Source: RGIG4097 sp937885645
GTDB lineage: Bacteria > Bacillota > Clostridia > Christensenellales > CAG-917
DNA length: 64,000 nucleotides
Assembly: GCA_937885645.1 (NCBI GenBank)
Contig: CALABJ010000020.1
Location: 34,745-98,744, forward strand
Reading direction: 5' to 3'
This document shows positions 34,422 to 42,860 of this stretch, piece by piece (position 1 is the stretch's first letter; each line of letters starts with the position of its first letter). Both the position numbers and the translations under genes were made by a program. The notes beneath the pieces were generated by a model. It did no database searches. It was not told the DNA's origin and was given only the letters and a program-made list of their open reading frames with translations.

Positions 34422-35143
34422 TATCTTCTTTGTCTAACTGCCTCGTAAAGGATGATGCCTGTGGCAACGGATGCGTTCAATGAATTGATTTTGCCGTACT
34501 CGGGGATTGTGAGTGTGTCATCGCAAAGTTCCTTTGTCAACTTGTGGATGCCCTCGCCCTCACTGCCGATGACGATTGCCACGTTTCCAGTGAGATTTGT
34601 CGCTTTCGGGGCTTTACCGTCAAAATCCGTTGCATAAACCCATACATTGTGTTCTTTCAGCATTCTTATGGTGTCGTTTATGTTGGTCACTTTTGCAATG
34701 AGCATATGCTCGGTTGCACCGCTTGCAACCTTCACAACGGTGTCATTGACACCCACACTTCTGTGCTTGGGGATCACTATGCCGTGTGCACCAAAACACT
34801 CCGCACTGCGGACGATTGCGCCAAGATTGTGGGGGTCGGTTATGCCGTCAAGGAGCACGATGAGAAGGTCCTCGTCTCTCTCTTTTGCAAGAGCCAAAAT
34901 GTCCTCAACAGAGGAGTAATCAAAGTCGGTGATTTGAGCAAGCACACCTTGATGGTTGCCACCTTCACTGAGTTTGTCCATGGTGAATTTGTCTACGTAA
35001 GAAATCACGGTGCGCTTTTCCTTTGCCATCTTGTAGATGGGTGAAAGCACGGGGTCGGGTGCGCCCTTGGGCAAGTAAAGTTTTTCAATGGTTTTGCCTG
35101 CGCGATATGCTTCTTTCACAGGGTTTCTTCCGTAGATAATCAT
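34421..35143 (-). CDS. rlmB: 23S rRNA (guanosine-2'-O-)-methyltransferase RlmB (TrmH/SpoU family)
   Basis: 240 aa. SpoU motifs are complete: LLDGITDPHNLGAIVRSAEC (motif 1), NVAIVIGSEGEGIHKL (motif 2) and INSLNASVATGIILYEAVR (motif 3), which form the SAM-binding trefoil knot. The N-terminal substrate-binding domain (1-75) starts with IYGRNPVKEAY. It 2'-O-methylates a guanosine in 23S rRNA. Overlaps mrnC by 4 bases and sigH by 1 base. Confidence 0.93.
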   Translation of the reverse strand: MIIYGRNPVKEAYRAGKTIEKLYLPKGAPDPVLSPIYKMAKEKRTVISYVDKFTMDKLSEGGNHQGVLAQITDFDYSSVEDILALAKERDEDLLIVLLDGITDPHNLGAIVRSAECFGAHGIVIPKHRSVGVNDTVVKVASGATEHMLIAKVTNINDTIRMLKEHNVWVYATDFDGKAPKATNLTGNVAIVIGSEGEGIHKLTKELCDDTLTIPEYGKINSLNASVATGIILYEAVRQRR

Positions 35144-35556
35144 AAGCTCTCCTCAAAGGACTTTTCAAGAAAGTGGAAAAGTCTCGCACTATTTGCTGTC
35201 ACAAAAAGATAGCCAAGGACGGCTTCAAAACCGCTTGCTTTGCGATATTCACCTCTTTCGGCGTGCTTTGCAGAGGTCTGGATTTGGCAGTTTCTTGCTC
35301 TGCGGAAAACATCTGCCTCCACCTCGTCAAACTCCTCGTGGATGAGGTCAATGACGTGGGCTTGCGCCGTTGCTTTGACCACTTTGGTCACTTGTTTGTG
35401 AAGGATGCCTGTCTTTGATGATGAGTTCAAAGATATTCTAGTGCGGGCGTAAAGTGCCTGCACTGCATCGCCTATGAAAGCCAAAGTCATAGGGTGCAAT
35501 TTCAGTGCTTCCTCTGTTGATATGGGTGTGTTGAAAGAAAAATCTATTTGTGACAT
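35140..35556 (-). CDS. mrnC: Mini-ribonuclease 3 (23S rRNA maturation)
   Basis: 138 aa from the ATG at 35556 (another ATG two codons upstream at 35562). RNase III catalytic domain without dsRBD: HPMTLAFIGDAVQALYARTR near residues 22-41 and KASGFEAVLGYLF near 110-122. It trims 23S rRNA precursors in Firmicutes. The start follows from the promoter: TTGTCA-17-TAAAAT (35563-35591) places +1 on the A of this ATG, with no SD. First gene of mrnC-rlmB-sigH. Confidence 0.9.
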   Translation of the reverse strand: MSQIDFSFNTPISTEEALKLHPMTLAFIGDAVQALYARTRISLNSSSKTGILHKQVTKVVKATAQAHVIDLIHEEFDEVEADVFRRARNCQIQTSAKHAERGEYRKASGFEAVLGYLFVTANSARLFHFLEKSFEESL

Positions 35557-35562
35557 ACCCAT

Positions 35563-35613
35563 ATTTTAGCACAGTCTTTCAATATTGACAACATCTCTTA
35601 ATTAAGTTAATAT
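35563..35613. promoter_or_regulatory. back-to-back promoters sharing the -35 element
   Basis: Minus strand: -35 TTGTCA (35586-35591), 17 bp, -10 TAAAAT (35563-35568) for mrnC, leaderless. Plus strand: -35 TTGACA (35585-35590), 17 bp, -10 TAATAT (35608-35613) for the transglutaminase-like lipoprotein. The two -35 hexamers overlap by five bases, so polymerase cannot use both at once. Confidence 0.75.
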
Positions 35614-35627
35614 GTTATTAGGTATGC

Positions 35628-35637
35628 GCACGCGTGC
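35628..35637. repeat. 10-bp perfect palindrome GCACGCGTGC in the lipoprotein leader
   Basis: Lies 15 bp after the -10. The same ten bases recur at 59542-59551 ahead of the GH3 gene. Confidence 0.4.
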
Positions 35638-35709
35638 AAAAACATTATGTTTTGGCAAAACTCACCGCAAAATTGTTGTATTATTAACAAAACAAAGAGA
35701 AACAGGACT

Positions 35710-38139
35710 ATGAAAAAACTTACTTTTGCAAAGTTTATTATATTGATAGTGCTTGTGGCAACACTCCTTGCCACCCTTACCGCCTGCTCAATTTTTGAAG
35801 GGCTTTTCCAAACCTCAAAGGATACGCCCGAGGTGACTGACGTCAGCATTACAGCAACCGGTCTCACCAAGGTGTCAACAGGGGTGTACACAGCAAAAGT
35901 TGGTGAAGAGTTTACTCTCAAAATCAAGCTCAACGAGGACGCACCTCAAAAGCCCACCTATAAGTGGTATTTGAAAAAAGATAGCCAAAAGAAGGCGGTT
36001 GTTGACGGCGCAACGTCAAGCACGTTGAAATACACTTTTGACACATACACCGACAGCACCTTTGTGTTTTCCGCGTCAGCTGACGGAGTTGAAAGCAAAA
36101 ATACGATCACCGTCACCCTTGAATATGCTGACAAGCTTGCGGATGTCAACATCACCTCGTCAACTCATGACATAATTGACGGAGCCGTGCAACAAGACCT
36201 AAAAGACGTCATGCCTATCACTTTCAATGCAAATTGGAACAAATCCGCTCTCCCTGAAGACGCGGAAATTGATATAGAGTGGACAGTCGATGACGATGAC
36301 ACGGTGTTGTCCACTGAAGAGGAATTTGTCTTTACACCCTCAGGGGAAGGCACTTTCACAGTCAATCTCAGTGTGACAGACGGCACGGACACCCTCACCG
36401 CAACAGTGAAAGTGGTGGTCATTGAAACATATTCCGCAGTCAGCACTGCAACAATATCCGTTGAAAGCGGAGCATCTCCTTTTGGTGAAGGCATTGAAAC
36501 CCAATATCTCCAAACAGTGGACAGTGTAAATAGAGATGCTGTCACCTTGTCACTTTCAGTGACACCTGTGGGAGAAACCGACCTCGATAGCCCTGTCACA
36601 TGGACAGTCCGCGACAAAGACGGAGAGAGAAATCTCTCAGACAAGGGCAGAACCGTCACCTTTACACCTCAATACGGCGAAACCATTGTGACCGCCACCG
36701 TTGACAACGTGGTCAGCAAACAAGTGATCATCTTTGCTTTCACTGAAAGCGACTATACCGCCAACGAGAAATACGTGGAAGCCACTTTCGTGTGGGATGG
36801 CGGTGTTGAAAACGCGTACTTGACCGACCAAACTGACTTGAATAGGTTCATTCAACATGCAGTGTCAACCCGCAGGGTGACAACCTTTGAAGGGGGCAGT
36901 GCAGTCAACCCTGAAAACGGATTCCCCTTTGAAACAGCGGAAACCTTTGACTTTGTCGCCAACAACGAGGATCACCCCAAAGCACTGAATACCGCACTAA
37001 AATCAGTGGATGAAGCAGGCAATTTCTCAATCCGCACAGGATACAGCCAAAGCGGAGACGATCTTTTCAACTATGTGCTTTATCTTGACGGAAAGAGTGA
37101 ATTTATGAATCCTAACAAGCACTATTCACCGGCAGAAGACGTCACTCAAGATGAAACAGGGCTTGTCCATTACAAGGAACTTTCTTCAAACGAAAAGAGA
37201 AGCGTTCTCCCCGTTGACGACAATCCTGAATATCCCACCGCAATAACCGACAGCCAAATGCTTTACCGTGTGGTTGGATGGGGCTATAAACCCACTTTTG
37301 ACTCCACCCCCGAAAGCCAAAAGATGAAGGCTCTTTATGACGAAATCCGCAAAGTGGCAATAGATTATGTCAGTGAAGATATGAGCGACTATATGAAGGC
37401 ACTCATATTTTATGAGTGGATTGCAGTCCACACCGACTATGATTACGCAATTGTTGCAAATGATTCCTTGGAGATTGCGGACAAACTCCTTTGCAATGCT
37501 TTCAGCCTAGAAGGTGTCTTTGCAGACGCAGACGGGGAAGGATATGGTCAAGCAGTTTGTGACGGCAGAGCAAAAGCCTTTGTCATCCTCTGCGGACTTG
37601 AAGATATAACCGCAATCCGTGTCACAGGACAAGCACAAGTGGGTGGCACAAGCGAAGGTCATGCTTGGAACAAGGTGCTCATTGATGCCAACGGCGATGG
37701 TGTCAAAGAGTGGTATCTCTGCGACACAACTTGGTCTGACAGAAGCAGTGCTGATGACAGAGTTGAAAGGCTCAACAAGCAATATTTCCTTGTGACAGAT
37801 GCCTATGTCAGCGCAACCCATATCCCCGACGATGAGGCATACAATCCTCCTTGCACCACCACCTTTGACTACTATGCAAAGACAGTTGTTGAAAACGGAA
37901 ACAAGGACTTTGACCTCTTCATCAACAGCTATGAGGAATTGAAAAACGCCGTGGTCTACGCACGAGACAACGGCATCCTTCTTGAAATCAAAGTTGCGTC
38001 CAGTGTTGCCCAAAACTCGTCAACACTTATGAACAAAATCAACTCGATTTTGACCATCTACGGCGGAGGAGATTTTGACGGAGTCATCACCCTTGCAACC
38101 TCCTCAACCTATGGCATATACTCTGTTATATTTGGTTAG
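35710..38139 (+). CDS. lipoprotein with Ig-like repeats and a transglutaminase/protease-like domain
   Basis: 809 aa from the ATG at 35710 (weak SD AGGA). Signal peptide with lipobox LTACS (Cys near 27). Residues 40-360 hold three to four Ig-like/PKD-like beta domains (Ser/Thr/Val-rich). The C-terminal third has a transglutaminase-like core: GQAVCDGRAKAF (Cys617), GHAWNKV (His654) and LCDTTWSD (Asp672), a full catalytic triad. Such cell-surface proteins may be cysteine peptidases or crosslinkers; the role is unknown. Its promoter is shared back to back with mrnC. It converges on 38136-38552 with a 4-base overlap. Confidence 0.8.
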   Translation: MKKLTFAKFIILIVLVATLLATLTACSIFEGLFQTSKDTPEVTDVSITATGLTKVSTGVYTAKVGEEFTLKIKLNEDAPQKPTYKWYLKKDSQKKAVVDGATSSTLKYTFDTYTDSTFVFSASADGVESKNTITVTLEYADKLADVNITSSTHDIIDGAVQQDLKDVMPITFNANWNKSALPEDAEIDIEWTVDDDDTVLSTEEEFVFTPSGEGTFTVNLSVTDGTDTLTATVKVVVIETYSAVSTATISVESGASPFGEGIETQYLQTVDSVNRDAVTLSLSVTPVGETDLDSPVTWTVRDKDGERNLSDKGRTVTFTPQYGETIVTATVDNVVSKQVIIFAFTESDYTANEKYVEATFVWDGGVENAYLTDQTDLNRFIQHAVSTRRVTTFEGGSAVNPENGFPFETAETFDFVANNEDHPKALNTALKSVDEAGNFSIRTGYSQSGDDLFNYVLYLDGKSEFMNPNKHYSPAEDVTQDETGLVHYKELSSNEKRSVLPVDDNPEYPTAITDSQMLYRVVGWGYKPTFDSTPESQKMKALYDEIRKVAIDYVSEDMSDYMKALIFYEWIAVHTDYDYAIVANDSLEIADKLLCNAFSLEGVFADADGEGYGQAVCDGRAKAFVILCGLEDITAIRVTGQAQVGGTSEGHAWNKVLIDANGDGVKEWYLCDTTWSDRSSADDRVERLNKQYFLVTDAYVSATHIPDDEAYNPPCTTTFDYYAKTVVENGNKDFDLFINSYEELKNAVVYARDNGILLEIKVASSVAQNSSTLMNKINSILTIYGGGDFDGVITLATSSTYGIYSVIFG

Positions 38140-38552
38140 AGATATTCACGTAGTGCTTTGATGCACTTGTCGTAAAACTTGATTATTTCACCAGCAATAG
38201 ACGGCATTTCGGTGCCGTCTTTTTTCATTTCGTTGACGCACTTTTGCACGCTGTCCACCCCCATAATATAGCCGTCAATGAGCATAGACGCCATGTGAGA
38301 AGAGGTGTTGTTGAACACGGCGTTCATATTGACACCAGCTTTCAACATTGTCTTTTCAATGATTCCACTTTTGGCTTGCTCTTGCTCGTCACAGGTCAGT
38401 TGACAGATTGCTTTGTCATAAAACTCACGGAGAGTTTCTTGCTCAGAGAGGATAAGTTTTTTGAAGTCCTCCTCTTCAACGTAGGGCATAAGGTTGGATA
38501 TGGACTGAATGCCCATTTCGGTGTTTCTTACGATTTCTCTAAATATTTTCAT
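38136..38552 (-). CDS. hypothetical helical protein downstream of spoIIR
   Basis: 138 aa, not recognised. The sequence is almost all amphipathic helix (for example EEDFKKLILSEQETLREFYD), consistent with a four-helix bundle, with three Cys. SD AGGAGCAAC precedes the ATG. It begins 10 bases after spoIIR and must be co-transcribed with it, so a forespore function is possible. It overlaps the 3' end of the lipoprotein gene by 4 bases. Confidence 0.75.
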   Translation of the reverse strand: MKIFREIVRNTEMGIQSISNLMPYVEEEDFKKLILSEQETLREFYDKAICQLTCDEQEQAKSGIIEKTMLKAGVNMNAVFNNTSSHMASMLIDGYIMGVDSVQKCVNEMKKDGTEMPSIAGEIIKFYDKCIKALREYL

Positions 38553-38562
38553 AGTTGCTCCT

Positions 38563-39108
38563 TTATTTATTGAAGATTTTATCGATGATTTCTTTCACCC
38601 AAGATTTGTATTCCACCTTTTCTCCGTCCCCTTCGGGCACGAAGCAAAGTGGAGGAAAAGCCACGCACCACCAGTTGTCGCCGTCCCCTGTGCCCAGTTC
38701 AATTATGAGGGCATCGTAGACGCCTTCGGGGAAGTTGAGCCCATCGTAAGTTTTGTCGGGGAAAAGCTCCTTTTTCACCGAAACGGCACTTTTATAGTCA
38801 AATCCGTGACGATAAAGTGTCTTGTCTGCAATTTTTGTTATTTCATCAAGGTGGTTTTTGATTGTGGAAAGGGATTGACTTTTTGTCTTGCAACCTTCAA
38901 GCACTTCGGTGAGATAGGTGGTTATTTCATCGCGGACAGCCAACTTCACTTGTTGGTCAAGAGGGTTGTTGGAGTTGGCTCTTATATGTATCCGCACCAC
39001 TTTGTCGGCTATATCCCCATCAAGGGATAGGCTACCGCAGGCGGTGAGGGAGAGAGCAAATGCGATGAGAACAACCACCGCTACAATTTGAATCAGGTCT
39101 TGTTTCAT
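38563..39108 (-). CDS. spoIIR: stage II sporulation protein R
   Basis: 181 aa from the ATG at 39108. N-terminal hydrophobic segment with lipobox-like SLTACG; the SpoIIR core reads RIHIRANSNNPLDQQVKLAV near 40, a close match to the family motif, and the end contains NWWCVAFPPLCFV. SpoIIR is made in the forespore under sigma-F and signals activation of pro-sigma-E by SpoIIGA. No SD; a sigma-F-like -10 lies 5 bases before the ATG. Divergent from sleB. Confidence 0.92.
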   Translation of the reverse strand: MKQDLIQIVAVVVLIAFALSLTACGSLSLDGDIADKVVRIHIRANSNNPLDQQVKLAVRDEITTYLTEVLEGCKTKSQSLSTIKNHLDEITKIADKTLYRHGFDYKSAVSVKKELFPDKTYDGLNFPEGVYDALIIELGTGDGDNWWCVAFPPLCFVPEGDGEKVEYKSWVKEIIDKIFNK

Positions 39109-39113
39109 AGCCC

Positions 39114-39142
39114 TATTATTGCCAAAGAGGGAAGAAATAATC
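39114..39142 (-). promoter_or_regulatory. sigma-F-like promoter of spoIIR
   Basis: Minus strand -10 GGCAATAATA (39114-39123) fits the GGNRANANTW consensus fully; -35 GATTA matches GYWTA at 4 of 5 with a 14-bp gap. The -10 ends 5 bases from the ATG, so the leader is almost absent. Confidence 0.55.
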
Positions 39143-39147
39143 ATCTC

Positions 39148-39177
39148 TGCATAAAATCAGCGCACAGTTGCAAAATA
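39148..39177 (+). promoter_or_regulatory. sigma-G-like promoter of sleB
   Basis: TGCATA (39148-39153), 17 bp, CAAAATA (39171-39177), matching the forespore sigma-G form TGNATA-17/18-CANNNTA. sleB is a known sigma-G target in Bacillus. Confidence 0.6.
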
Positions 39178-39191
39178 GGTGAGAGGTGAAT

Positions 39192-39893
39192 ATGAAAAAC
39201 AAAAAATACGTTGTCATACTTTTCTCGGTGGTGTTTGTCTTTCTCTTCTCAGTGTTGCTGACAAGTGTCCTCACCGCAACCAGTGAAGAGGGTGTTGCAG
39301 ACGCCGCAGTACTGAAAAGAGGAAGTCGTGGGTCAACCGTCCGCACAGTCCAAACCAAACTGAAAAATTGGGGATATTATAAGGGCGCAGTTGACGGCAT
39401 ATACGGCTCGCAAACAGTCAGCGCAGTCAAATACTTTCAACGGCGCAACGGGCTTACTGCAGACGGAATTGTGGGCAAGCGCACGGCGGCCGCTCTTGGC
39501 ATAACTCTGTCCTCTTCGTCAAGTGGGTCATCGGGGCAAATCACGTCCTCAGACTTGAATCTGCTTGCTAGAGTCATCTACGGCGAGGCAAGGGGTGAGC
39601 CTTACACAGGGCAAGTGGCAGTTGCTGCAGTTGTCCTCAACAGGGTGAGGTCGGCGTCTTTCCCCAACACTATCGCAGGTGTAATCTATCAATCAGGGGC
39701 ATTTGATTGTGTAAGTGACGGTCAAATCAACCTAACTCCCAATCAATCCGCCAAAAACGCCGCGCAAGACGCTCTCAACGGCTGGGATCCAACCTATGGT
39801 TGTCTGTATTACTACAACCCTAAGACCGCCACCAACAAGTGGATGTTGTCCCGCCCGGTGAAGCTGTCCATTGGCAATCACGCATTTTGTTAG
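39192..39893 (+). CDS. sleB: spore cortex-lytic enzyme SleB
   Basis: 233 aa from the ATG at 39192 with SD GAGAGGTGA. Signal/TM segment (residues 7-27), peptidoglycan-binding domain 1 (RGSRGSTVRTVQTKLKNWGY ... GLTADGIVGKRT, 40-100), then the Hydrolase_2/SleB domain with LARVIYGEARGEPYTGQVAV (catalytic Glu near 128) to the C-terminus. A lytic transglycosylase that breaks muramic-delta-lactam cortex during germination. Co-transcribed with ypeB (9-base gap). Confidence 0.94.
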   Translation: MKNKKYVVILFSVVFVFLFSVLLTSVLTATSEEGVADAAVLKRGSRGSTVRTVQTKLKNWGYYKGAVDGIYGSQTVSAVKYFQRRNGLTADGIVGKRTAAALGITLSSSSSGSSGQITSSDLNLLARVIYGEARGEPYTGQVAVAAVVLNRVRSASFPNTIAGVIYQSGAFDCVSDGQINLTPNQSAKNAAQDALNGWDPTYGCLYYYNPKTATNKWMLSRPVKLSIGNHAFC

Positions 39894-39902
39894 AGGTGAA
39901 AT

Positions 39903-41297
39903 ATGAACAAATCAATAGAAAATGAAACAAAAACTCCTCGTGACAACCGCAAGGAGATGAAAAAAGCGCGCAGACATAGGACACTACGCAACGTTATGTT
40001 GGTTGCAGTCCACGCCCTCGGTGTGGGTGCAATAGTTGGGCTCAGTGTTGCGCTATACTTCAGTCAGGATAAGATTGAAATGCAAGCCAAATATCAAAAC
40101 CAAATGGAAAGCGTTTATGCCAAGGCGTACTACAACCTTCTTGACGGCGTCAATGACGTGGACACCACAATGGCAAAGTTGTCTGTTGCCAACAGCGAAG
40201 AAAAGCAAGAAGCCTTGCTCTATGAAATTTGGTGCGCTTCAACTCTTATAGAGGAATATCTTGCCACCTTTGAAAATCAAGACGAAGGTGTGCGGACAGC
40301 GGTGAAGTTTGTCAACCAACTGGGTGACTATTCACTATATCTTGCAGGCAAGTTGTCAAGAGGCGAAAGCCTTGACGACAACGACCGCGAAACTCTTAGG
40401 AAAATGCGCCCCATGGCAGATGCTCTCAAAGAATCCTTGAAAAAGGTGGGCACGGACCTTGACGGAGGCAAACTATTCCTTGAAGAGGACGGCGTCCTTG
40501 AAAGCTTTGCTTCCGCCTTTTCCACATTCAGCGAGCCTGACTTCAACTATCCCGAAATGATATACGACGGACCTTTCTCAGACGCCCTTGAAACAAGGGC
40601 TGTAAAAGGTCTTGAAGGACAAAAGGAAATAACAGAGGAAGAGGGTGCGGCAATCATATCAAAACTCTTTGATGGTGCGACTGACATCAACCATATCGGC
40701 AGATTTGAAGGGCATATCCCCACTGAAAACTACTCCTTCACTTACGACGGCCATCCTGCCTACGTGCAGTTGTCCGTGAGGGGAGGGAAGGTGGTCAACT
40801 ACACTCTGTCCTCTACAACCGAAGAGGGCGACACTGCCGTCAGCGAAGCAGGGCAGATTGCCATAGACTTTGCCGAAAAACTAGGTTTTCAAAATATGCA
40901 AGTCGTGTGGAGTGCCACCGCCCACGGACACACCTACGTCAACCTTGCCCCTGTTGTGGAAGGCATAATCCTCTATCCCGACCTTGTCAAAGTGAAGATT
41001 GACGGAGACAAAGTGGTGGGATTTGACAGCGCACATCACGCATACAATCATAGGGATAGACACCTTCCAAAACCTGCAATAGGTGAAGACGAGGCACGGA
41101 AAAACTTGTCCGTCACTCCCGTCCGCAGCGGCAGACTTGCTCTCATACCCGACGGCGGTGAAAAAGAAACTTTGTGCTATGAATACGAGTGTGAAGCGGA
41201 GGGCACATACTTCATCTATATCGATGCTTTGACTGGCGCAGAAACCGAAATCCTATGTGTCATAGACGACGTTGATATGGGCGAAAGCATGATGTGA
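39903..41297 (+). CDS. ypeB: germination protein YpeB
   Basis: 464 aa. One N-terminal TM helix (residues 28-52) after a basic stretch, then a helical domain (60-240) and two or three PepSY-like domains ending YFIYIDALTGAETEILCVID. YpeB is needed for SleB stability and location in the spore. SD AGAGGTGA. Follows sleB by 9 bases, the standard arrangement. Confidence 0.93.
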   Translation: MNKSIENETKTPRDNRKEMKKARRHRTLRNVMLVAVHALGVGAIVGLSVALYFSQDKIEMQAKYQNQMESVYAKAYYNLLDGVNDVDTTMAKLSVANSEEKQEALLYEIWCASTLIEEYLATFENQDEGVRTAVKFVNQLGDYSLYLAGKLSRGESLDDNDRETLRKMRPMADALKESLKKVGTDLDGGKLFLEEDGVLESFASAFSTFSEPDFNYPEMIYDGPFSDALETRAVKGLEGQKEITEEEGAAIISKLFDGATDINHIGRFEGHIPTENYSFTYDGHPAYVQLSVRGGKVVNYTLSSTTEEGDTAVSEAGQIAIDFAEKLGFQNMQVVWSATAHGHTYVNLAPVVEGIILYPDLVKVKIDGDKVVGFDSAHHAYNHRDRHLPKPAIGEDEARKNLSVTPVRSGRLALIPDGGEKETLCYEYECEAEGTYFIYIDALTGAETEILCVIDDVDMGESMM

Positions 41298-41452
41298 TGA
41301 AGGTGCAAAACACAACAAAAAACACAAACAAGTCAAAATAACAACAAAAATATATGTGACGAAACCAACGTAAACAGGGTGACGCTCACAATCAAAAACT
41401 ATGAAAATCCCCTCAAAAAACATGGTTTCTCAAGGGGAAAGCGCAAAAAGCG

Positions 41453-41482
41453 CAAAAAAAAAGCCACGACAAAATCGTGGCT
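41453..41482 (-). terminator. intrinsic terminator of the zinc-ribbon membrane protein
   Basis: Minus strand stem AGCCACGA / TCGTGGCT followed by T9. Confidence 0.85.
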
Positions 41483-41506
41483 TTTGATTCGTGATTAAGT
41501 TTCGTC

Positions 41507-42325
41507 TTATTCTGCCTTTGCTTTCTTTCTTCTGACACCCAGTGAGAAGAGGGATGTGAGGAAGGAAAGGATGCCGAGGCCGGGCACTGCAAATGCAACG
41601 TAAAGTCCTTCTTCGATGATTTCAAAGACGGGGAGCATGAAGAGTTCCATTGTGCTGGGGGTGTATTCGCCACCGGTGAGTTCGGTGAGAAGCTCAGGGT
41701 ATGCCATGTACATAAAGGTTGATTGGAACAAGCAAGCCACGCCACCTGCAAGGATAAGCAGACCCCAAATCAGGTTGTACACTCTTGAATAGGTGCCCAC
41801 TGCACAGCAGATGATTGCGACGATTGCGTTGATCACTGCGAGAGCAAGGGTGATTGTGGGGAGGAGTGCCAAGATGATTGCGATGATTTCCATCTCTGCT
41901 GCGCCGTCGATGACGAGAAGGAGAGGAGTGATGGGGTCAAATGCTGCAAGACCGCTGAGGAAGTCAACGTTAAGGCTGCCTGTGTTGACCAAATATGCAA
42001 GACCGAGGACAACTGCCAACAATGCTGAGAAGATGAGGACAAAGATGTTTGCTGCACGGCCGTAGGGTGCTTTCTTTGTTTTTGCAGGTGCTTGAGCGGT
42101 CTCTGCAGGTGCTGCATTATAGACAGGTTCACTTGAAACTGCGTTGGGATTTTGAGGAGTAAAGGTGGGTTGGACTGCGCTGTCAAGACGAGGAATCTTG
42201 ACGCCGATGGTCACGCCACAGCTGGGGCATTTGATTTTGTGCTTGTAGCCGTCAGGAAGTGAAGCTGCGTTCACAGGGGGTTCAAAGCTGATTTCGGCTC
42301 TGCAACTTGGACATCTGGTGTACAT
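41507..42325 (-). CDS. zinc-ribbon membrane protein
   Basis: 272 aa. N-terminal zinc-ribbon MYTRCPSCRAEISF ... KCPSCGVTIGV with two CPSC knuckles, a Pro/Ala/Gln-rich linker (55-90), then six hydrophobic segments (for example NIFVLIFSALLAVVLGLAYL) and a basic tail. A soluble metal-binding head on a membrane part; function unknown. SD AAGGAGC. Alone on the minus strand between ypeB and the riboswitch region. Confidence 0.75.
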   Translation of the reverse strand: MYTRCPSCRAEISFEPPVNAASLPDGYKHKIKCPSCGVTIGVKIPRLDSAVQPTFTPQNPNAVSSEPVYNAAPAETAQAPAKTKKAPYGRAANIFVLIFSALLAVVLGLAYLVNTGSLNVDFLSGLAAFDPITPLLLVIDGAAEMEIIAIILALLPTITLALAVINAIVAIICCAVGTYSRVYNLIWGLLILAGGVACLFQSTFMYMAYPELLTELTGGEYTPSTMELFMLPVFEIIEEGLYVAFAVPGLGILSFLTSLFSLGVRRKKAKAE

Positions 42326-42600
42326 AGTAGACGCTCCTTATTACTTAATTTCTTTATGATTATAATATTTTTATTTCGCGCTGTCAATGATATTTTTCTC
42401 TCAAATATTTTGAGAGAGGGCTGATTACAAGACAGTTTTTGAGGTTTTGTCTTATATGCGTCCTTTTTCAAACATTGCAAACTGTCTTTTTTACTGTCGC
42501 TTTCGCTTGCGAATACCTGCACATACGCCTGTCCACACAGGTGGGTATGGGTGTTGTGTGCATAGGGTATGCAGGCTGAAACACTTGATTTTTTCGTGCT
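42326..42600. other. intergenic region with nested hairpins
   Basis: No gene. Contains CTCTCAAA / TTTGAGAG-type inverted repeat near 42400-42418 and a nested structure 42516-42575: outer arms CCTGCACATAC and GTATGCAGG enclose CCTGT-CCAC-ACAGG. A related palindrome CCTGC-GTATGT-GCAGG occurs at 53253-53268. Upstream of the B12 promoter; role unknown. Confidence 0.5.
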
Positions 42601-42612
42601 TTATGCTAAAAT
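42585..42612 (+). promoter_or_regulatory. sigma-A promoter of the cobalamin riboswitch operon
   Basis: -35 TTGATT (42585-42590), 16-bp spacer, -10 TAAAAT (42607-42612); start near 42619. Confidence 0.65.
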
Positions 42613-42618
42613 ATCATC

Positions 42619-42860
42619 GTTGTATGGTGCTTTGTGGTACGCCACGAAGATAATCGGGAAGAGCAGTGCAAGTCTGCCACAGCCCCCGCTACCGTGAGGA
42701 AGTGATGAGATTATGCCACCTTTTGGGAAGGCACTCCGACCAATATGGTCGTCCAAGTCGGGAGACCGGCCTGCAACAGTCAACACAGTTTCGGTGGGAA
42801 GCGGGTGTAGGTTTTCCTATACTTAAACCCTCCGAAAATAAAGTACGGAGGGTATTTTTT
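42619..42860 (+). promoter_or_regulatory. adenosylcobalamin riboswitch with terminator/SD-hairpin expression platform
   Basis: The aptamer carries the B12-box family signatures: ATCGGGAAG, the junction GCCACAGCCCCCGCTACCG (about 42674-42692) and AGTCGGGAGACCGGCCTGC (about 42756-42774). The platform is the hairpin ACCCTCCG (42827-42834) / CGGAGGGT (42846-42853) followed by A-T6, an intrinsic terminator whose 3' arm contains the GGAGGG ribosome-binding site of the ATG at 42861. Ligand binding would both end transcription and hide the SD. Confidence 0.92.

Noticed and set aside
41400..41450. terminator of ypeB
   Set aside because: CCCCT...AGGGG can pair around a messy stem but lacks a T-run, so it was not called.
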